Of a stretch of 64,000 bases of DNA, positions 9,983 to 19,166 are shown in pieces. This DNA comes from Actinophytocola sp963840275 (GTDB lineage Bacteria > Actinomycetota > Actinomycetes > Mycobacteriales > Pseudonocardiaceae): assembly GCA_963840275.1 (NCBI GenBank), contig CAWIYK010000001.1, positions 558,001 to 622,000 of the forward strand, in the 5' to 3' direction. Position numbers and translations under genes: made by a program. The notes under the pieces were generated by a model that did not search any database, was not told where the DNA came from, and was given only the letters and a program-made list of their open reading frames with translations. Numbering within the stretch: the stretch's first letter is position 1; every line of letters begins with the position of its first letter.

Positions 9983-12075
9983 TCGTCCACCTGCGGGCCG
10001 ACACCGTCAGCCTGGTCATCGACGCCCGCGAGGTGCCTGCCGTCGTCCACTGGGGCGCCTCGCTCGGCGCACTGTCCGAAGAGGACCTGACGGAGCTCGC
10101 GGACGGTGTGGTGCCACCGATCCCGCCGAACGCGCCGGGGGTGCCGGTGCCGATCTCGCTGCTGCCGTCCGCCGCGCTGGGCTACCCGGGGCGACCGGGG
10201 CTGCGTGGGCACCGGTCGGGCGGCGACTGGCTGCCGTCGCTCACACTGGACTCCGTCGAGACGTCCGACTCCGCGGTCTCGTTCACGCTCTCCGGCACCG
10301 GTCTTCGCGTGGTGTCCACTGTGGAGCTGACGCCGTCCGGCGTCGCCCGGGTCCGGCACGCGGTGACCAACGCCGGCACCGAACCGTACACGGTGGACGG
10401 CCTGGAGGCGGCGCTGCCGGTGCCCGCGCAGGCCACGGAGCTGCTGGACCTGACGGGCCGCTGGGTTCGCGAGAAGCACCCGCAGCGTCGGCACTTCGAC
10501 ATGGGCTCGTGGGTGCGGGAGAACCGCCGCGGCCGCACCGGGCACGACGCGACACCCGCGCTCATGGCCGGCACCAACGGTTTCGGCTTCCGCACCGGCG
10601 AGGTGTGGGCGGTGCACGTCGCGTGGAGCGGGAACCACGTGACCTACGGCGAACGCGTGCACGAGGGCAGGGGAGTGCTGGGCGGCGGCGAGCTGCTGTC
10701 GTCGGGCGAGGTGATCCTGGCGCCCGGCGAGACCTACGAGTCGCCTTGGCTGTACGCGGCGTACTCGCCGGCCGGCGTCGACGGTGTCAGCGCGGCGTTC
10801 CACACCTGGCTGCGTGCTCGGCCGACACATCCCACGCGCCCGCGCCCGGTCGTGCTGAACACGTGGGAGGCCGTGTACTTCGACCACGACCTCACCCGGC
10901 TCGCCGGTCTTGCGGACGTGGCCGCACGCGTCGGCGTCGAACGGTTCGTACTGGACGACGGCTGGTTCCGCCACCGCCGCGACGACACCGCCGGCCTCGG
11001 CGACTGGTACGTAGACGAGGACGTGTGGCCGGCCGGTCTGACGCCGCTGATCAGCCACGTCACGGGGCTGGGCATGGAGTTCGGCATCTGGGTCGAGCCG
11101 GAGATGGTCAACCCGGACTCGGACCTGTACCGCGCGCACCCGGACTGGGTGCTCGGCCCCGGCGACGGCACGCTGCCGATTCCCTCGCGCGACCAGCAGG
11201 TGCTGGACCTGGCGAACGAGGACGCGTTCGCGTACGTGTTGGCACGCCTCGACGAACTGCTGCGCGACAACGACGTGGCGTTCGTGAAGTGGGACCACAA
11301 CAGGGATCTGGTGGCCGCGGGCCACGCCGGTCGCGCGGGCGTCCACGTGCAGACCCGTGCGGCGTACCGGCTGCTCGACGAGCTGCGCGCACGCCACCCG
11401 TCGGTGGAGATCGAGAGCTGTTCCAGCGGCGGGGGCCGGACCGACCTGGAGATTCTCCAGCGCACCGACCGGGTGTGGGCGAGCGACTGCAACGACGCGT
11501 TGGAACGGCAGACGATTCAGCGCTGGACCGCGCTGCTGCTGCCGCTGGAGCTGATCGGCGCGCACGTCGGCCCGCCGCGCTCGCACACCACGGGCCGCAC
11601 GCAGGACCTGTCGTTCCGCGTGGCCACGGCGCTGTTCGGCCACTTCGGCATCGAGTGGGACATCGCGTCGGCGTCGGAGGAGGACCAGGCCGCGCTGGCG
11701 GCGGCGGTCGGGTTCTACAAGTCGGTGCGGTCCCTGCTCCACACCGGCCGCCTGGTGCGCGGCGACCACCCGGACCCGTCGGCGACGGTGACCGGTGTCG
11801 TCGCGCGGGACGCCTCGGCCGCGGTGTTCGCCTACGCGCAGCTGACGTCGACGGAACGGACGGTCCCGGCACTGATGCGTCTGCCGGGACTCGTGCCGGA
11901 CCGCCGCTACGAGGTGTCGGAGGCGGCCACCGGCAGTGCTCCGCTGGCGATCCAGACGTCCCCGCAGACGTGGCGGAAGCGGGTGCTGACCGGCACCGCG
12001 CTGGCCGAGGTCGGCATCCGGCCACCGGTGCTCGCCCCGGAACAGGCTTGGCTGGTGCGCCTGACCGCCGTCTGA
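9979..12075 (+). CDS. Alpha-galactosidase, glycoside hydrolase family 36
   Basis: Probable cytoplasmic alpha-galactosidase of 698 aa; no signal peptide is visible. It hydrolyses imported alpha-galactosides such as melibiose or raffinose-type sugars. An N-terminal beta-sandwich domain precedes the (beta/alpha)8 core with ERFVLDDGWF and FGIWVEPEMVNPDSDLYRAHPDWV. KWDHNRD carries the nucleophile (Asp 439), and ASDCND after CSSGGGRTDL carries the acid/base (Asp 503), both at the expected spacing. It is the last gene of the operon, in ATGA overlap with the permease. The galactose released would feed galT across the divergent promoter region. Confidence 0.93.
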   Translation: MIVHLRADTVSLVIDAREVPAVVHWGASLGALSEEDLTELADGVVPPIPPNAPGVPVPISLLPSAALGYPGRPGLRGHRSGGDWLPSLTLDSVETSDSAVSFTLSGTGLRVVSTVELTPSGVARVRHAVTNAGTEPYTVDGLEAALPVPAQATELLDLTGRWVREKHPQRRHFDMGSWVRENRRGRTGHDATPALMAGTNGFGFRTGEVWAVHVAWSGNHVTYGERVHEGRGVLGGGELLSSGEVILAPGETYESPWLYAAYSPAGVDGVSAAFHTWLRARPTHPTRPRPVVLNTWEAVYFDHDLTRLAGLADVAARVGVERFVLDDGWFRHRRDDTAGLGDWYVDEDVWPAGLTPLISHVTGLGMEFGIWVEPEMVNPDSDLYRAHPDWVLGPGDGTLPIPSRDQQVLDLANEDAFAYVLARLDELLRDNDVAFVKWDHNRDLVAAGHAGRAGVHVQTRAAYRLLDELRARHPSVEIESCSSGGGRTDLEILQRTDRVWASDCNDALERQTIQRWTALLLPLELIGAHVGPPRSHTTGRTQDLSFRVATALFGHFGIEWDIASASEEDQAALAAAVGFYKSVRSLLHTGRLVRGDHPDPSATVTGVVARDASAAVFAYAQLTSTERTVPALMRLPGLVPDRRYEVSEAATGSAPLAIQTSPQTWRKRVLTGTALAEVGIRPPVLAPEQAWLVRLTAV

Positions 12076-12106
12076 GCGGCTCTGAATAGGATCTCCCGGG
12101 TGCGCG

Positions 12107-12827
12107 GTGATGATGTGGTCGCCTGATCGTTACCGGCTCGTGGAGCTGATCGGCTCCGGCGGGATGGGGATCGTCTGGTTGGCGGTCGAGCTGCGGGACG
12201 GGCGGGAGGTCGCGCTCAAGCGGCCGCACGCGGGTGGCGGCGCGATCCGCGCGGATCTCGAGCGGGAGGCCGACATCGCCCGCCGGGTCGCGCATCCGAA
12301 CGCCGTCGCGGTCCACGAGGTGGTCGGCGAGGGGGACGACTGCCGGCTCGTCATGGAGTACTTCCCGTCCACGAGCGTCGCCGCGAAAGGCGCGCTGCCG
12401 GCCGACCGGGTGGCCCGCATCGGCGCCCAGGTCGCGGCCGCGCTCGCCGCCGCGCACGCGGCCGACGTCGTCCACCGGGACATCACCCCCGGCAACGTCC
12501 TCGTCGACGACGCCGGCACGGCGAAGGTCACCGAACACCGACGGCGTCGCGTCGGTGCGGGTGCTCTTCGACCGCGGCGACCTCGCCGAGGCGAAGGAGG
12601 GCACGCGCCTCGAGCTGCCCGGCCACGCCGGCTACCTGCTGGAGGAGGGCTACGGCGAAGAAACCCGCGCGGCCAGGGGGTTCCACCGGGAGTACCGGAA
12701 CGACGGGGGCGACGACCTCGTCGAGATGGCGCTGGTCGTCGTGGAGGGTGACGTCTCGATGACCGACGTGTGCGCCCTCGCCGGCACGTTCGCCACGCCG
12801 GTGGCCAGGCACCTGCCCGAGGCGTGA
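12107..12827 (+). pseudogene. Ser/Thr protein kinase remnant (internal deletion plus frameshift)
   Basis: The first 140 or so codons encode a Hanks-type kinase N-lobe: YRLVELIGSGGMGIVWLA with the Gly-rich loop, VALKRP with the catalytic lysine, and the catalytic loop HRDITPGNVLVDDAG. The reading breaks at about 12530, exactly where the DFG motif should follow KVT. The next frame continues to 12827 with GVASVRVLFDRGDLAEAKEG and ends GTFATPVARHLPEA, which looks like the C-terminal tail of a membrane kinase or another protein. The activation loop, C-lobe and transmembrane segment are missing, so the gene is dead as a kinase. GTG 12107 is followed by ATGs at 12110 and 12113. Confidence 0.75.
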
Positions 12828-12857
12828 GCTCGGCCGTGACCGGTTGATAATGGCGGC

Positions 12858-13457
12858 ATGGGTGCGAAGATCCGGGCGTTCCGGCCCGGCGAGGAGCAGG
12901 TGCTGTACGACATCTGCCTGCGCACGGGGGACAGTGGCGCGGACGCGTCCGCTTTGTACCGGGACCCGGACCTGCTCGGCGCCGTCTACGTTGGACCGTA
13001 CCTGCGGCTCGCGCCGGAGCACGCGCTGGTCGGGGTCGACGAGGACGGCGTGGCGGGCTATGTCCTCGGGGTGCCGGACACGGCGAGCTTCGAGGCGGCG
13101 AGCGCACGGGACTGGTGGCCCGCGCTCCGTGCGCGCTACCCGGCCGACAGCTTCCCGGAGGACACCCCGGACGGCCGCATGGTCCGCCTGATCCACAACC
13201 CACCGGTGACGAGCCCGGACGTGCTCGAGCGCTACCCGGCCCACCTGCACATCGATCTGCTGCCGCGCCTCCAGGGCCAGGGCGACGGTCGCCGGCTGCT
13301 GACCGCGCTGCTGGACGGACTGGCCGCGGCCGGCGCGCCCGGCGTGCACCTCGGCGTCGGCACGGCGAACGAACGCGCCATCGGCTTCTACCGTCGAATG
13401 GGTTTCACCGACGTGCGGGCATACACCCACTCCCTGATCATGGCCAGGCAGCTCTAG
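12858..13457 (+). CDS. GNAT-family N-acetyltransferase
   Basis: Acetyl-CoA-dependent acyltransferase of 199 aa, substrate unknown. The CoA pyrophosphate loop reads LLPRLQGQGDGRRLLTALLD (Q/RxxGxG/A motif), and the C-terminal GNAT segment HLGVGTANERAIGFYRRMGF is typical. The long insert in the N-terminal half resembles the acetyltransferase domains found with bacterial O-GlcNAcases. Its 3' end overlaps the convergent short acyl-CoA dehydrogenase by 4 bp. Confidence 0.85.
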   Translation: MGAKIRAFRPGEEQVLYDICLRTGDSGADASALYRDPDLLGAVYVGPYLRLAPEHALVGVDEDGVAGYVLGVPDTASFEAASARDWWPALRARYPADSFPEDTPDGRMVRLIHNPPVTSPDVLERYPAHLHIDLLPRLQGQGDGRRLLTALLDGLAAAGAPGVHLGVGTANERAIGFYRRMGFTDVRAYTHSLIMARQL

Positions 13458-14356
13458 ATTCCTAGGTGTGTGGCCAGTCGGTCGGTGTGGGTGTCCGCGT
13501 CGCCGAATGCCAACGCGCTGCTCATCGCGTGTCTCGTGTAGTGGTGGAGCTCGTGTTCGGCGGTGAAGCCGATCGCGCCGTGGACCTGGTGTCCCAGCGC
13601 GCAGACGCGTTCGTACGCGTCGCTCACCCACGACTTCGCCACCGACACCTCGACGGCGGCCGGCAACTCTCGGCCCAGGCGCCAGATCGCCTCGTACGCG
13701 ATGAACCGCGCGCCCAGCACGTCGATCGCCATGTTCGCGCAGTGGTGTTGCACCGCCTGGAACGCGCCGATCGGCTTGCCGAACTGTTCGCGCTGCTTGG
13801 CGTAGGCGACCGTGGCGTCGAGCACCGCCTGCGCGCCGCCCACCATCTCCGCGCACGTGGCCGCCGCGCCGAACGCCTCGATCGACTCGGTGGTGGCGGC
13901 CAGCTTCGGACCGTCCACAGTGGAGTACCGCACCCGGTGGGTCGGGGCGGGGCCGACGACCGACACCGGCGCGCACGACACCTGCGCCGGGTCGGCCACG
14001 ACGACACCCTCGTCGGTCGCCACGAGCAGCCGGTCGGCCTCCGCCGCGTACGGGACCAGCGCGCCGGAGAACGGCACGTACGCGAACACCGCACCGGCGG
14101 CGATCTCCTGCCGCAGCTCCTCGCCCACCGCGAAGCCGCAACAGGCCACAGTGGACACGAACGGCGACGTCACGCGCGCGCGACCCAGCTCCTCGGCGAG
14201 CAGACATGCTTCCAGGAACCCGAAGTCGTCGAACGGAAGACCCTGCCAGCCCAGCTCGGTGATCGCCTTCCACACGTCCTCACCGGCACGACCCGCAAGG
14301 AACTCGCGGGCCGTGCGCTGGATGAGGGCCTGGTCCTCGGTGAGCGTGAGGTCCAT
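13454..14356 (-). CDS. Acyl-CoA dehydrogenase, short subunit
   Basis: FAD-dependent acyl-CoA dehydrogenase homologue of 300 aa, about 80-100 residues shorter than homotetrameric enzymes. N-terminal helices (MDLTLTEDQALIQRTAREFL) and the C-terminal KQREQFGKPIGAFQAVQHHCANMAIDV core with GAIGFTAEHELHHYTR are present. The middle beta domain is compact. Paired with the longer dehydrogenase in the same operon, it fits an alpha2beta2 heteromer such as the ChsE/FadE pairs of actinobacterial side-chain degradation. The ATG at 14356 overlaps the VOC stop by 1 bp (TGATG). A longer reading to 14473 is rejected as out-of-family sequence. Confidence 0.85.
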   Translation of the reverse strand: MDLTLTEDQALIQRTAREFLAGRAGEDVWKAITELGWQGLPFDDFGFLEACLLAEELGRARVTSPFVSTVACCGFAVGEELRQEIAAGAVFAYVPFSGALVPYAAEADRLLVATDEGVVVADPAQVSCAPVSVVGPAPTHRVRYSTVDGPKLAATTESIEAFGAAATCAEMVGGAQAVLDATVAYAKQREQFGKPIGAFQAVQHHCANMAIDVLGARFIAYEAIWRLGRELPAAVEVSVAKSWVSDAYERVCALGHQVHGAIGFTAEHELHHYTRHAMSSALAFGDADTHTDRLATHLGI

Positions 14357-15295
14357 CAGCGCCGCCGGGGCGGGATCTTGTCCGACCGCACCCACACGCC
14401 AGGCCGCTCCTCCCAGAACAGCTGCACCAGCACGCCGCCGGTCTGCTTGGGATGGATGAACGTGTGCTTCCACCGCGCCCCGTCGGTGACGCCCTCCTCG
14501 TCGTCGAACGTCGGGAGGTCGTGGAACCGCGCCGCGTCTCCGAAAGCGTCCCAGTCGGCGACCTGGAACGTCACGTGGTGGGCGGCGGCGCCGTTGCGGG
14601 AGAAGAACTTCTCGATGAAGGAGTCCTCACCGCGCGGCATGATCACCTCCCAGCAGATGCTGGAGCCCGGCACGTTCAGCACGAGGTCGGCCATGTCCGG
14701 GTGCTCGTCGTCGGGCGTGCGCCACACCTCGACGAACCCGAGCAGGTCGGCGTACCAGGACGCCAGCTCGTCGCGGTCGAGGAATGCCTGGCAGATGTGG
14801 TCCAGGTTCACGATCCCGAGCGTCGGACCGTCCGGTATGGAGGACGGCACGGGCACCTCGGCCTCGTCGCCGGTCATCGTCAGCGTGCCGGGGCCACGCA
14901 GCCGGAACAGCACGCCCGGCCCGTGGTGCGGCGGCGACAGCGACGCCTCGACCCACTTGCCCGGCACGCCGTCGGTCACCTTGATCCCGTGTTCGTCCAG
15001 TCTCGGACACCGCGGCGTCCAGGTCGGGCACCTCGACACCGACGTGGTGCAGGCCCGGCCGGCCGCCGTGCTCGTCGAGCCACGTCTGGATGGACGAGGT
15101 CTCACCGGAGGGCGCGAGCACCTGCCACGAGTGCCCGAACGTGCCGGGGATGGCAAGGCGCGCGCCGGCGACCCCGGCCGCCGGGTTGTCCCACCGGTGC
15201 GTCGCGTGGAAGCCGAACACCTGCTCCAGCAACCGAACCTGCTTCTCGAGGTCGGGCACCGCCTGTGCGACGTGGTCGATTCGGTAGATCTGCAC
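14356..15295 (-). pseudogene. Two-domain VOC (glyoxalase/HPPD-like) protein, frameshifted
   Basis: The first part reads MQIYRIDHVAQAVPDLEKQV from an ATG at 15295 through HVGVEVPDLDAAVSE. The reading then shifts near 15000 and continues as LDEHGIKVTDGVPGKWVEAS to the stop at 14356. The second half contains another VOC module (VNLDHICQAFLDRDELASWYADLLGF; WEVIMPRG; QLFWEE). Removing one base near 15000 restores a single frame of about 313 aa. Expected fold: paired beta-alpha-beta-beta-beta units binding a divalent metal, as in methylmalonyl-CoA epimerases or HPPD-like enzymes. It lies inside the acyl-CoA operon. A sequencing error is as likely as a true mutation. Confidence 0.75.
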
Positions 15296-15308
15296 GAGAA
15301 CCTCCTCC

Positions 15309-16058
15309 TCAGCTGGGGTGCGGCTCGATCCAGTCGTACTCGTTGTTCACGAGCTCCTTGACCAGCCGCAGGTTGTAGCGGTTCATCGCGGCGATCCGCT
15401 CGGCCAGCGCGGCGACCTGCTTGTCGAACTCCTCGGCCGGGAAGACGCTGTTGACCAGCCCCATCTCCAGCGCCCGCTGGGGATCCATCCGGATGCCGGT
15501 GAACAGCAGCTCCTTCGCACGGGCCTTGCCGATCCGCTTAGGCAGCCGCTTCACACCGCCCCACCCGGGGGCGGACCCGCCGAACGCCGGCTGGTCCGGG
15601 TCCTCGCCGCCGTTCATGAACTTCGGCTGGTACGGCGGCCGCGCCGACAGCGTGATCTCGACGAGGCCCATCTTCGCGTCGTCGGAGCACACGATGAAGT
15701 CCGCGGCGAGCGCCAGCTCGAGGCCGCCGCCGACCGCGTAGCCGTGCACGGCGGCGATCACCGGGATCGACGACCGCTCGATCTGCGCGAACGTCTTCTC
15801 GCCGAGACGGCCCTGCTCGATCCGCTCCTTGGGGGTCAGCCCCTCCGACCACGCGACGTCCATGCCGGCGCAGAACGCGCGCTCTCCCGCGCCGCGCAGC
15901 ACCGCGACGTGCACGTCCTCGTCGTCGTCGAGCTCGGCGAACACCTGCCGCAGCTCGGTCATCGACGACGGCGTCAGCGCGTTCAGCTTGTCGGGCCGGT
16001 TCAGCGTGAGCCACGCGATCCGGTCCTCGATGCGGACGTCCAGCGTTTCGTACGACAT
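15309..16058 (-). CDS. Enoyl-CoA hydratase/isomerase (crotonase) family protein
   Basis: Crotonase-fold enzyme of 249 aa, expected to hydrate the enoyl-CoA made by the flanking dehydrogenases. The N-terminal strand reads VRIEDRIAWLTLNRPDKLNAL, and the oxyanion-hole region VLRGAGERAFCAGMDV and HGYAVGGGLELALAADFIV are intact. The loop after LVEITLSARPPYQPKFMNGGE is unusual and may reflect a special substrate. The ATG is preceded by GAAAGGAAG. It lies 13 bp upstream of the VOC gene and 9 bp downstream of the long acyl-CoA dehydrogenase. Confidence 0.9.
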   Translation of the reverse strand: MSYETLDVRIEDRIAWLTLNRPDKLNALTPSSMTELRQVFAELDDDEDVHVAVLRGAGERAFCAGMDVAWSEGLTPKERIEQGRLGEKTFAQIERSSIPVIAAVHGYAVGGGLELALAADFIVCSDDAKMGLVEITLSARPPYQPKFMNGGEDPDQPAFGGSAPGWGGVKRLPKRIGKARAKELLFTGIRMDPQRALEMGLVNSVFPAEEFDKQVAALAERIAAMNRYNLRLVKELVNNEYDWIEPHPS

Positions 16059-16067
16059 GTCTTCCTT

Positions 16068-17288
16068 TCAGCTCCTGGGCAGTCCGAGGCCCCTGGTGGC
16101 GATGACGTTGCGTTGGATCTCGGTCGTGCCGCCGAGGAAGGTCGCGGCGACCGAGTCGAGTCGCAGGTGGGTGAACGCGGCGCCGAGCGGCGCGTCCTCG
16201 CGTTGCCACAGCTCGGCGAGGCGGCCGAACGCCTTCGCCCCGGTGCGGGCGAGACGCTGGTGCAGCTCGGCGCCGAACAGCTGGTTCACCGACGCCTCGT
16301 ACCCCGGCTCCGGTGTGGACACCGAGTAGCGGGCGAGGTTGTACAGCACGCGGATCTCCGCGTAGCGCCGCGCGATCTCCAGCCGCAGGCCCGCGGTGTC
16401 CGGCCGGGCGTGCGCGCGACCGTCGTCCGACTTCAGATAGTCGACCAAAGTGGACAGTGCCTGCTCGAACTTGACGGTCGCGCCGATGCCGGCGCGCTCG
16501 AAGCTCAACGCGGTCATGGCGATGTACCAGCCGCGGTTCTCCTCCCCGACGCGGTTGGCGACCGGGATGCGCGCGTCGTCGAAGAAGACCTCGGCGAACG
16601 GGGTGTCGCCGCGGATGTCGGTGATCGGGCGGACGGTCACGCCCGGCGTGGTCGTGTCGACCAGCAGGAACGTGATGCCCTTGTGCTTCGGTGCCTCGGG
16701 GTCGGTCCGTACGAGCACGAACAGCCAGTCGGCCTGCGCGCCGAGCGAGGTCCACACCTTCTGCCCGTTGACGACGTAGTGGTCGCCGTCCAGCACCGCG
16801 CGGGTGCGCAGCGAGGCGAGGTCGGAACCGGACTCCGGCTCGGAGAACCCCTGCGCCCACGTGGTCTCGCCGCGCGCGATCCTCGGCAGGTGCTGGGTCT
16901 TCTGCTCGTCGGTGCCGTGCTCGAGGAGCGTCGGCCCGAGGAGGAACGCGCCGATGCCGTTCACCGTCGGCACCCGCGCGCGCATCATCTCCTCCTGCAG
17001 GATGAACTCCTGCACGGCGGTCAGGCCGGCACCGCCGTACTCGGCGGGCCAGTGCGGCACGACCCAGCCGCGCTCGGCGAGCGCCGCCGCCCACCTGCGC
17101 GCGCCCTCGCGGCGCGCAGGATCGGCGGCGCGGCGGTCGACCGCCCAGTTGTAGCCCCACACGTCCTCCGGTTCGAGGCTGTGCTCCGCGTCGGGGTCGG
17201 GCCGGTACTCGGTGGGGAAGTGGGATGCGACGAACTCCCGCACCTCGGTGCGGAACGCGGCTTCCTCGGGAGTGTCCTCCCAGTTCAC
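16068..17288 (-). CDS. Acyl-CoA dehydrogenase, long subunit
   Basis: FAD enzyme of 406 aa. Motifs visible are WAQGFSEPESGSDLASLRTRA (substrate/FAD loop), GQKVWTSLGAQADWLFVLVRT, FERAGIGATVKFEQAL and the C-terminal LGGTTEIQRNVIATRGLGLPRS. At the place of YEGT in medium-chain enzymes, where the catalytic Glu sits, this protein has LGGT, so it lacks that base. This is known for one partner of heteromeric actinobacterial dehydrogenases. A GTG start at 17288 with AAGGAGG 10 bp upstream gives the natural VNWEDTPEEAAFR N-terminus; the ATG at 17360 is rejected. It lies between the ligase and the enoyl-CoA hydratase genes. Confidence 0.9.
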   Translation of the reverse strand: MNWEDTPEEAAFRTEVREFVASHFPTEYRPDPDAEHSLEPEDVWGYNWAVDRRAADPARREGARRWAAALAERGWVVPHWPAEYGGAGLTAVQEFILQEEMMRARVPTVNGIGAFLLGPTLLEHGTDEQKTQHLPRIARGETTWAQGFSEPESGSDLASLRTRAVLDGDHYVVNGQKVWTSLGAQADWLFVLVRTDPEAPKHKGITFLLVDTTTPGVTVRPITDIRGDTPFAEVFFDDARIPVANRVGEENRGWYIAMTALSFERAGIGATVKFEQALSTLVDYLKSDDGRAHARPDTAGLRLEIARRYAEIRVLYNLARYSVSTPEPGYEASVNQLFGAELHQRLARTGAKAFGRLAELWQREDAPLGAAFTHLRLDSVAATFLGGTTEIQRNVIATRGLGLPRS

Positions 17289-17302
17289 GGGGGTGGGCCT
17301 CC

Positions 17303-18913
17303 TTAACCGGTGGCCGGCTCGGCCGCTGGGGTGGACGGTGTCGGGTCTTCTCTGTCCCATGTGGACTCGGTGATGCCGTGGTCACCCTCGGCACGCAGGC
17401 GGTACTTCGCGACCTTGTCGGTCGGCGTGCGGGGGAGGGCGTCGACGAACTCGAGGTAGCGCGGCACCATGAACTTCGGGAGGCGCTCCTGGCAGAAGTC
17501 GATCAGCTCGGCATGGTCGAGGACGACACCGGGCCGCAGCACGACCGCCAGCTTCACGTCCTCGTCCTCCAGTTCGGACGGCACCCCGATGGCCGCGCAC
17601 TCCAGCACGGCCGGATGGAGGTTGACCTCGCACTCCAGGTCGAACGCGGAGATGTTCTCGCCGCGCCGCCGGATGGAGTCCTTCATACGGTCCAGGAAGA
17701 AGAAGTACCCATCTTCGTCGCGCCAAACCCTGTCGCCGGTGTGGAACCACAGGTTGCGGAACACCTCGGCCGTCGCCTCCGGCGCGCCGTAGTAACCCGA
17801 CGTGATCACGTAGGGCTGTTTCGGTCGCAGCACCAGCTCGCCCGGCTCACCCGGCGCGACCTCGCGGTCGTGCTCGTCGACGACGGCCGCGTCGAAGCGT
17901 TCCGAGTGGACGGTGCCGCACGACCCGAGCCGCCACTCGCCGAAGGGGCTGCCGGTCGCGATGCCCGCCTCGGTCGACGTGTACGTCTCCACCGACCGGA
18001 CGCCGAACCGCTCCCGCAGCGGCGCGTCCAGCACGGACTTGCCCATGTAGAACATCTCGAGCGGGTGGTCGTGGTCGCGGTCGGTCGGCTCCGCGCTCAG
18101 CAGGATCGGGATCATCGAGAACACGCTCATGGCGACCTGCGCGTCGAAGTGCCGCACGTCGTCCCAGAAGCGGGACGCGCTGAACCGGTCCACGACCGCG
18201 ATCGAGCCGCCGCCGAGCAGCGCGGACAGCACCCCGTCCCACAGCCCGGCGGCGTGGAACAGGGGTAATGGGCAGTAGATCGTCTTGCCCCACCGGTCGA
18301 GGAAGTTCAGTGAGTCGTACGCGCAGGTCAGCGCCAGCGCGTGGGAGCACATCGCGCCCTTGGACGGACCGGTGGTCCCGGACGTGTACATGATCGCCTG
18401 GAGGTCGGAGAACACGACGCCGACGCGCGGCTCGGTGGCGTCGCCGCCGAGCAGGTCGGTGTACGGCACCGCCGGCACGCCGAGCGTGTCGAGCGGCGCC
18501 GCGCCGCGCACGACCAGCCGCGCGAGGCCGGGCAGCCGCTCGAGCACCGGCGGCAGCCGATCGACGTAGGCCGCGTCGACGATCAGCGTCGTCGAGTCGG
18601 AGCTGTACAGCACGTGCCGGAGCAGCTCGTGGCGGTGGGCCGTGTTGATCGGGACGGCGACCGCGCCGAGGCGGGCCAGCGCGAAGATCACGGGGACGAG
18701 CTCGGGGCAGTTCGGCAGCATCACGGCGACGTGGTCGCCCTTGCCGATGCCGAGCCCGCTCAGGCCGTTGGCGATCTGGTTGGCGGTCGTGTCGACGTCA
18801 CGGTAGGTGAGCTCGCCGTCGCGGAACCGCAGGAACGGCGCACTTCCGTGGCTGTCCGCTCTGGACCGGAGGACGTCGCCGAGAACGAAGCTCTCCAACG
18901 TCTCCTGGTTCAT
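17303..18913 (-). CDS. AMP-dependent acyl-CoA ligase (CaiC/FadD type)
   Basis: Adenylate-forming CoA ligase of 536 aa that should activate the carboxylic acid degraded by the operon. The P-loop YTSGTTGPSKGAM, the A5 motif (ETYTSTEAGIA), WFHTGDRVWRDEDGYFFFLDRMKDSIRRRGENIS, and the C-terminal LPRTPTDKVAKYRLR with its catalytic lysine are present. Overall resemblance is to crotonobetaine/carnitine-CoA ligases; the natural substrate is not evident. The ATG at 18913 has GGAGGTG upstream. First gene of the five-gene leftward operon, divergent from the FAH-family gene; one ACATCGGATGT palindrome lies 67 bp upstream. Confidence 0.9.
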   Translation of the reverse strand: MNQETLESFVLGDVLRSRADSHGSAPFLRFRDGELTYRDVDTTANQIANGLSGLGIGKGDHVAVMLPNCPELVPVIFALARLGAVAVPINTAHRHELLRHVLYSSDSTTLIVDAAYVDRLPPVLERLPGLARLVVRGAAPLDTLGVPAVPYTDLLGGDATEPRVGVVFSDLQAIMYTSGTTGPSKGAMCSHALALTCAYDSLNFLDRWGKTIYCPLPLFHAAGLWDGVLSALLGGGSIAVVDRFSASRFWDDVRHFDAQVAMSVFSMIPILLSAEPTDRDHDHPLEMFYMGKSVLDAPLRERFGVRSVETYTSTEAGIATGSPFGEWRLGSCGTVHSERFDAAVVDEHDREVAPGEPGELVLRPKQPYVITSGYYGAPEATAEVFRNLWFHTGDRVWRDEDGYFFFLDRMKDSIRRRGENISAFDLECEVNLHPAVLECAAIGVPSELEDEDVKLAVVLRPGVVLDHAELIDFCQERLPKFMVPRYLEFVDALPRTPTDKVAKYRLRAEGDHGITESTWDREDPTPSTPAAEPATG

Positions 18914-18979
18914 CGCACCTCCGCGGCGGGGGACTCGCACCGTCCTCCATCCGAACACGATTCGGACCGGCATGCACAC

Positions 18980-19053
18980 ACATCGGATGTATATGTCACA
19001 GATTGCGGCAGAGTGCGGCGAGGAACTGCTAGCCTCTGGTTTACGTCGGATGT
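18980..19053. promoter_or_regulatory. Two fucose-regulon-type operators in the ligase / FAH-hydrolase divergent region
   Basis: The 253-bp gap (18914-19166) holds ACATCGGATGT (18980-18990), a perfect odd palindrome, and ACGTCGGATGT (19043-19053), one mismatch. The same motif recurs before the fuconate dehydratase gene and between the FadR-type regulator and the mutarotase. No clear -10/-35 pair could be fixed here. Confidence 0.6.
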
Positions 19054-19166
19054 CTGTACTCGGACGTCCACGACATGGAACGACGTTCCGCGTCGTGCTG
19101 GTCTTCTGCCGGCCGGACGCAATAGGGTGGACGCGACGCGGCGCACAGCGAGGGGAGCGGATTGTC

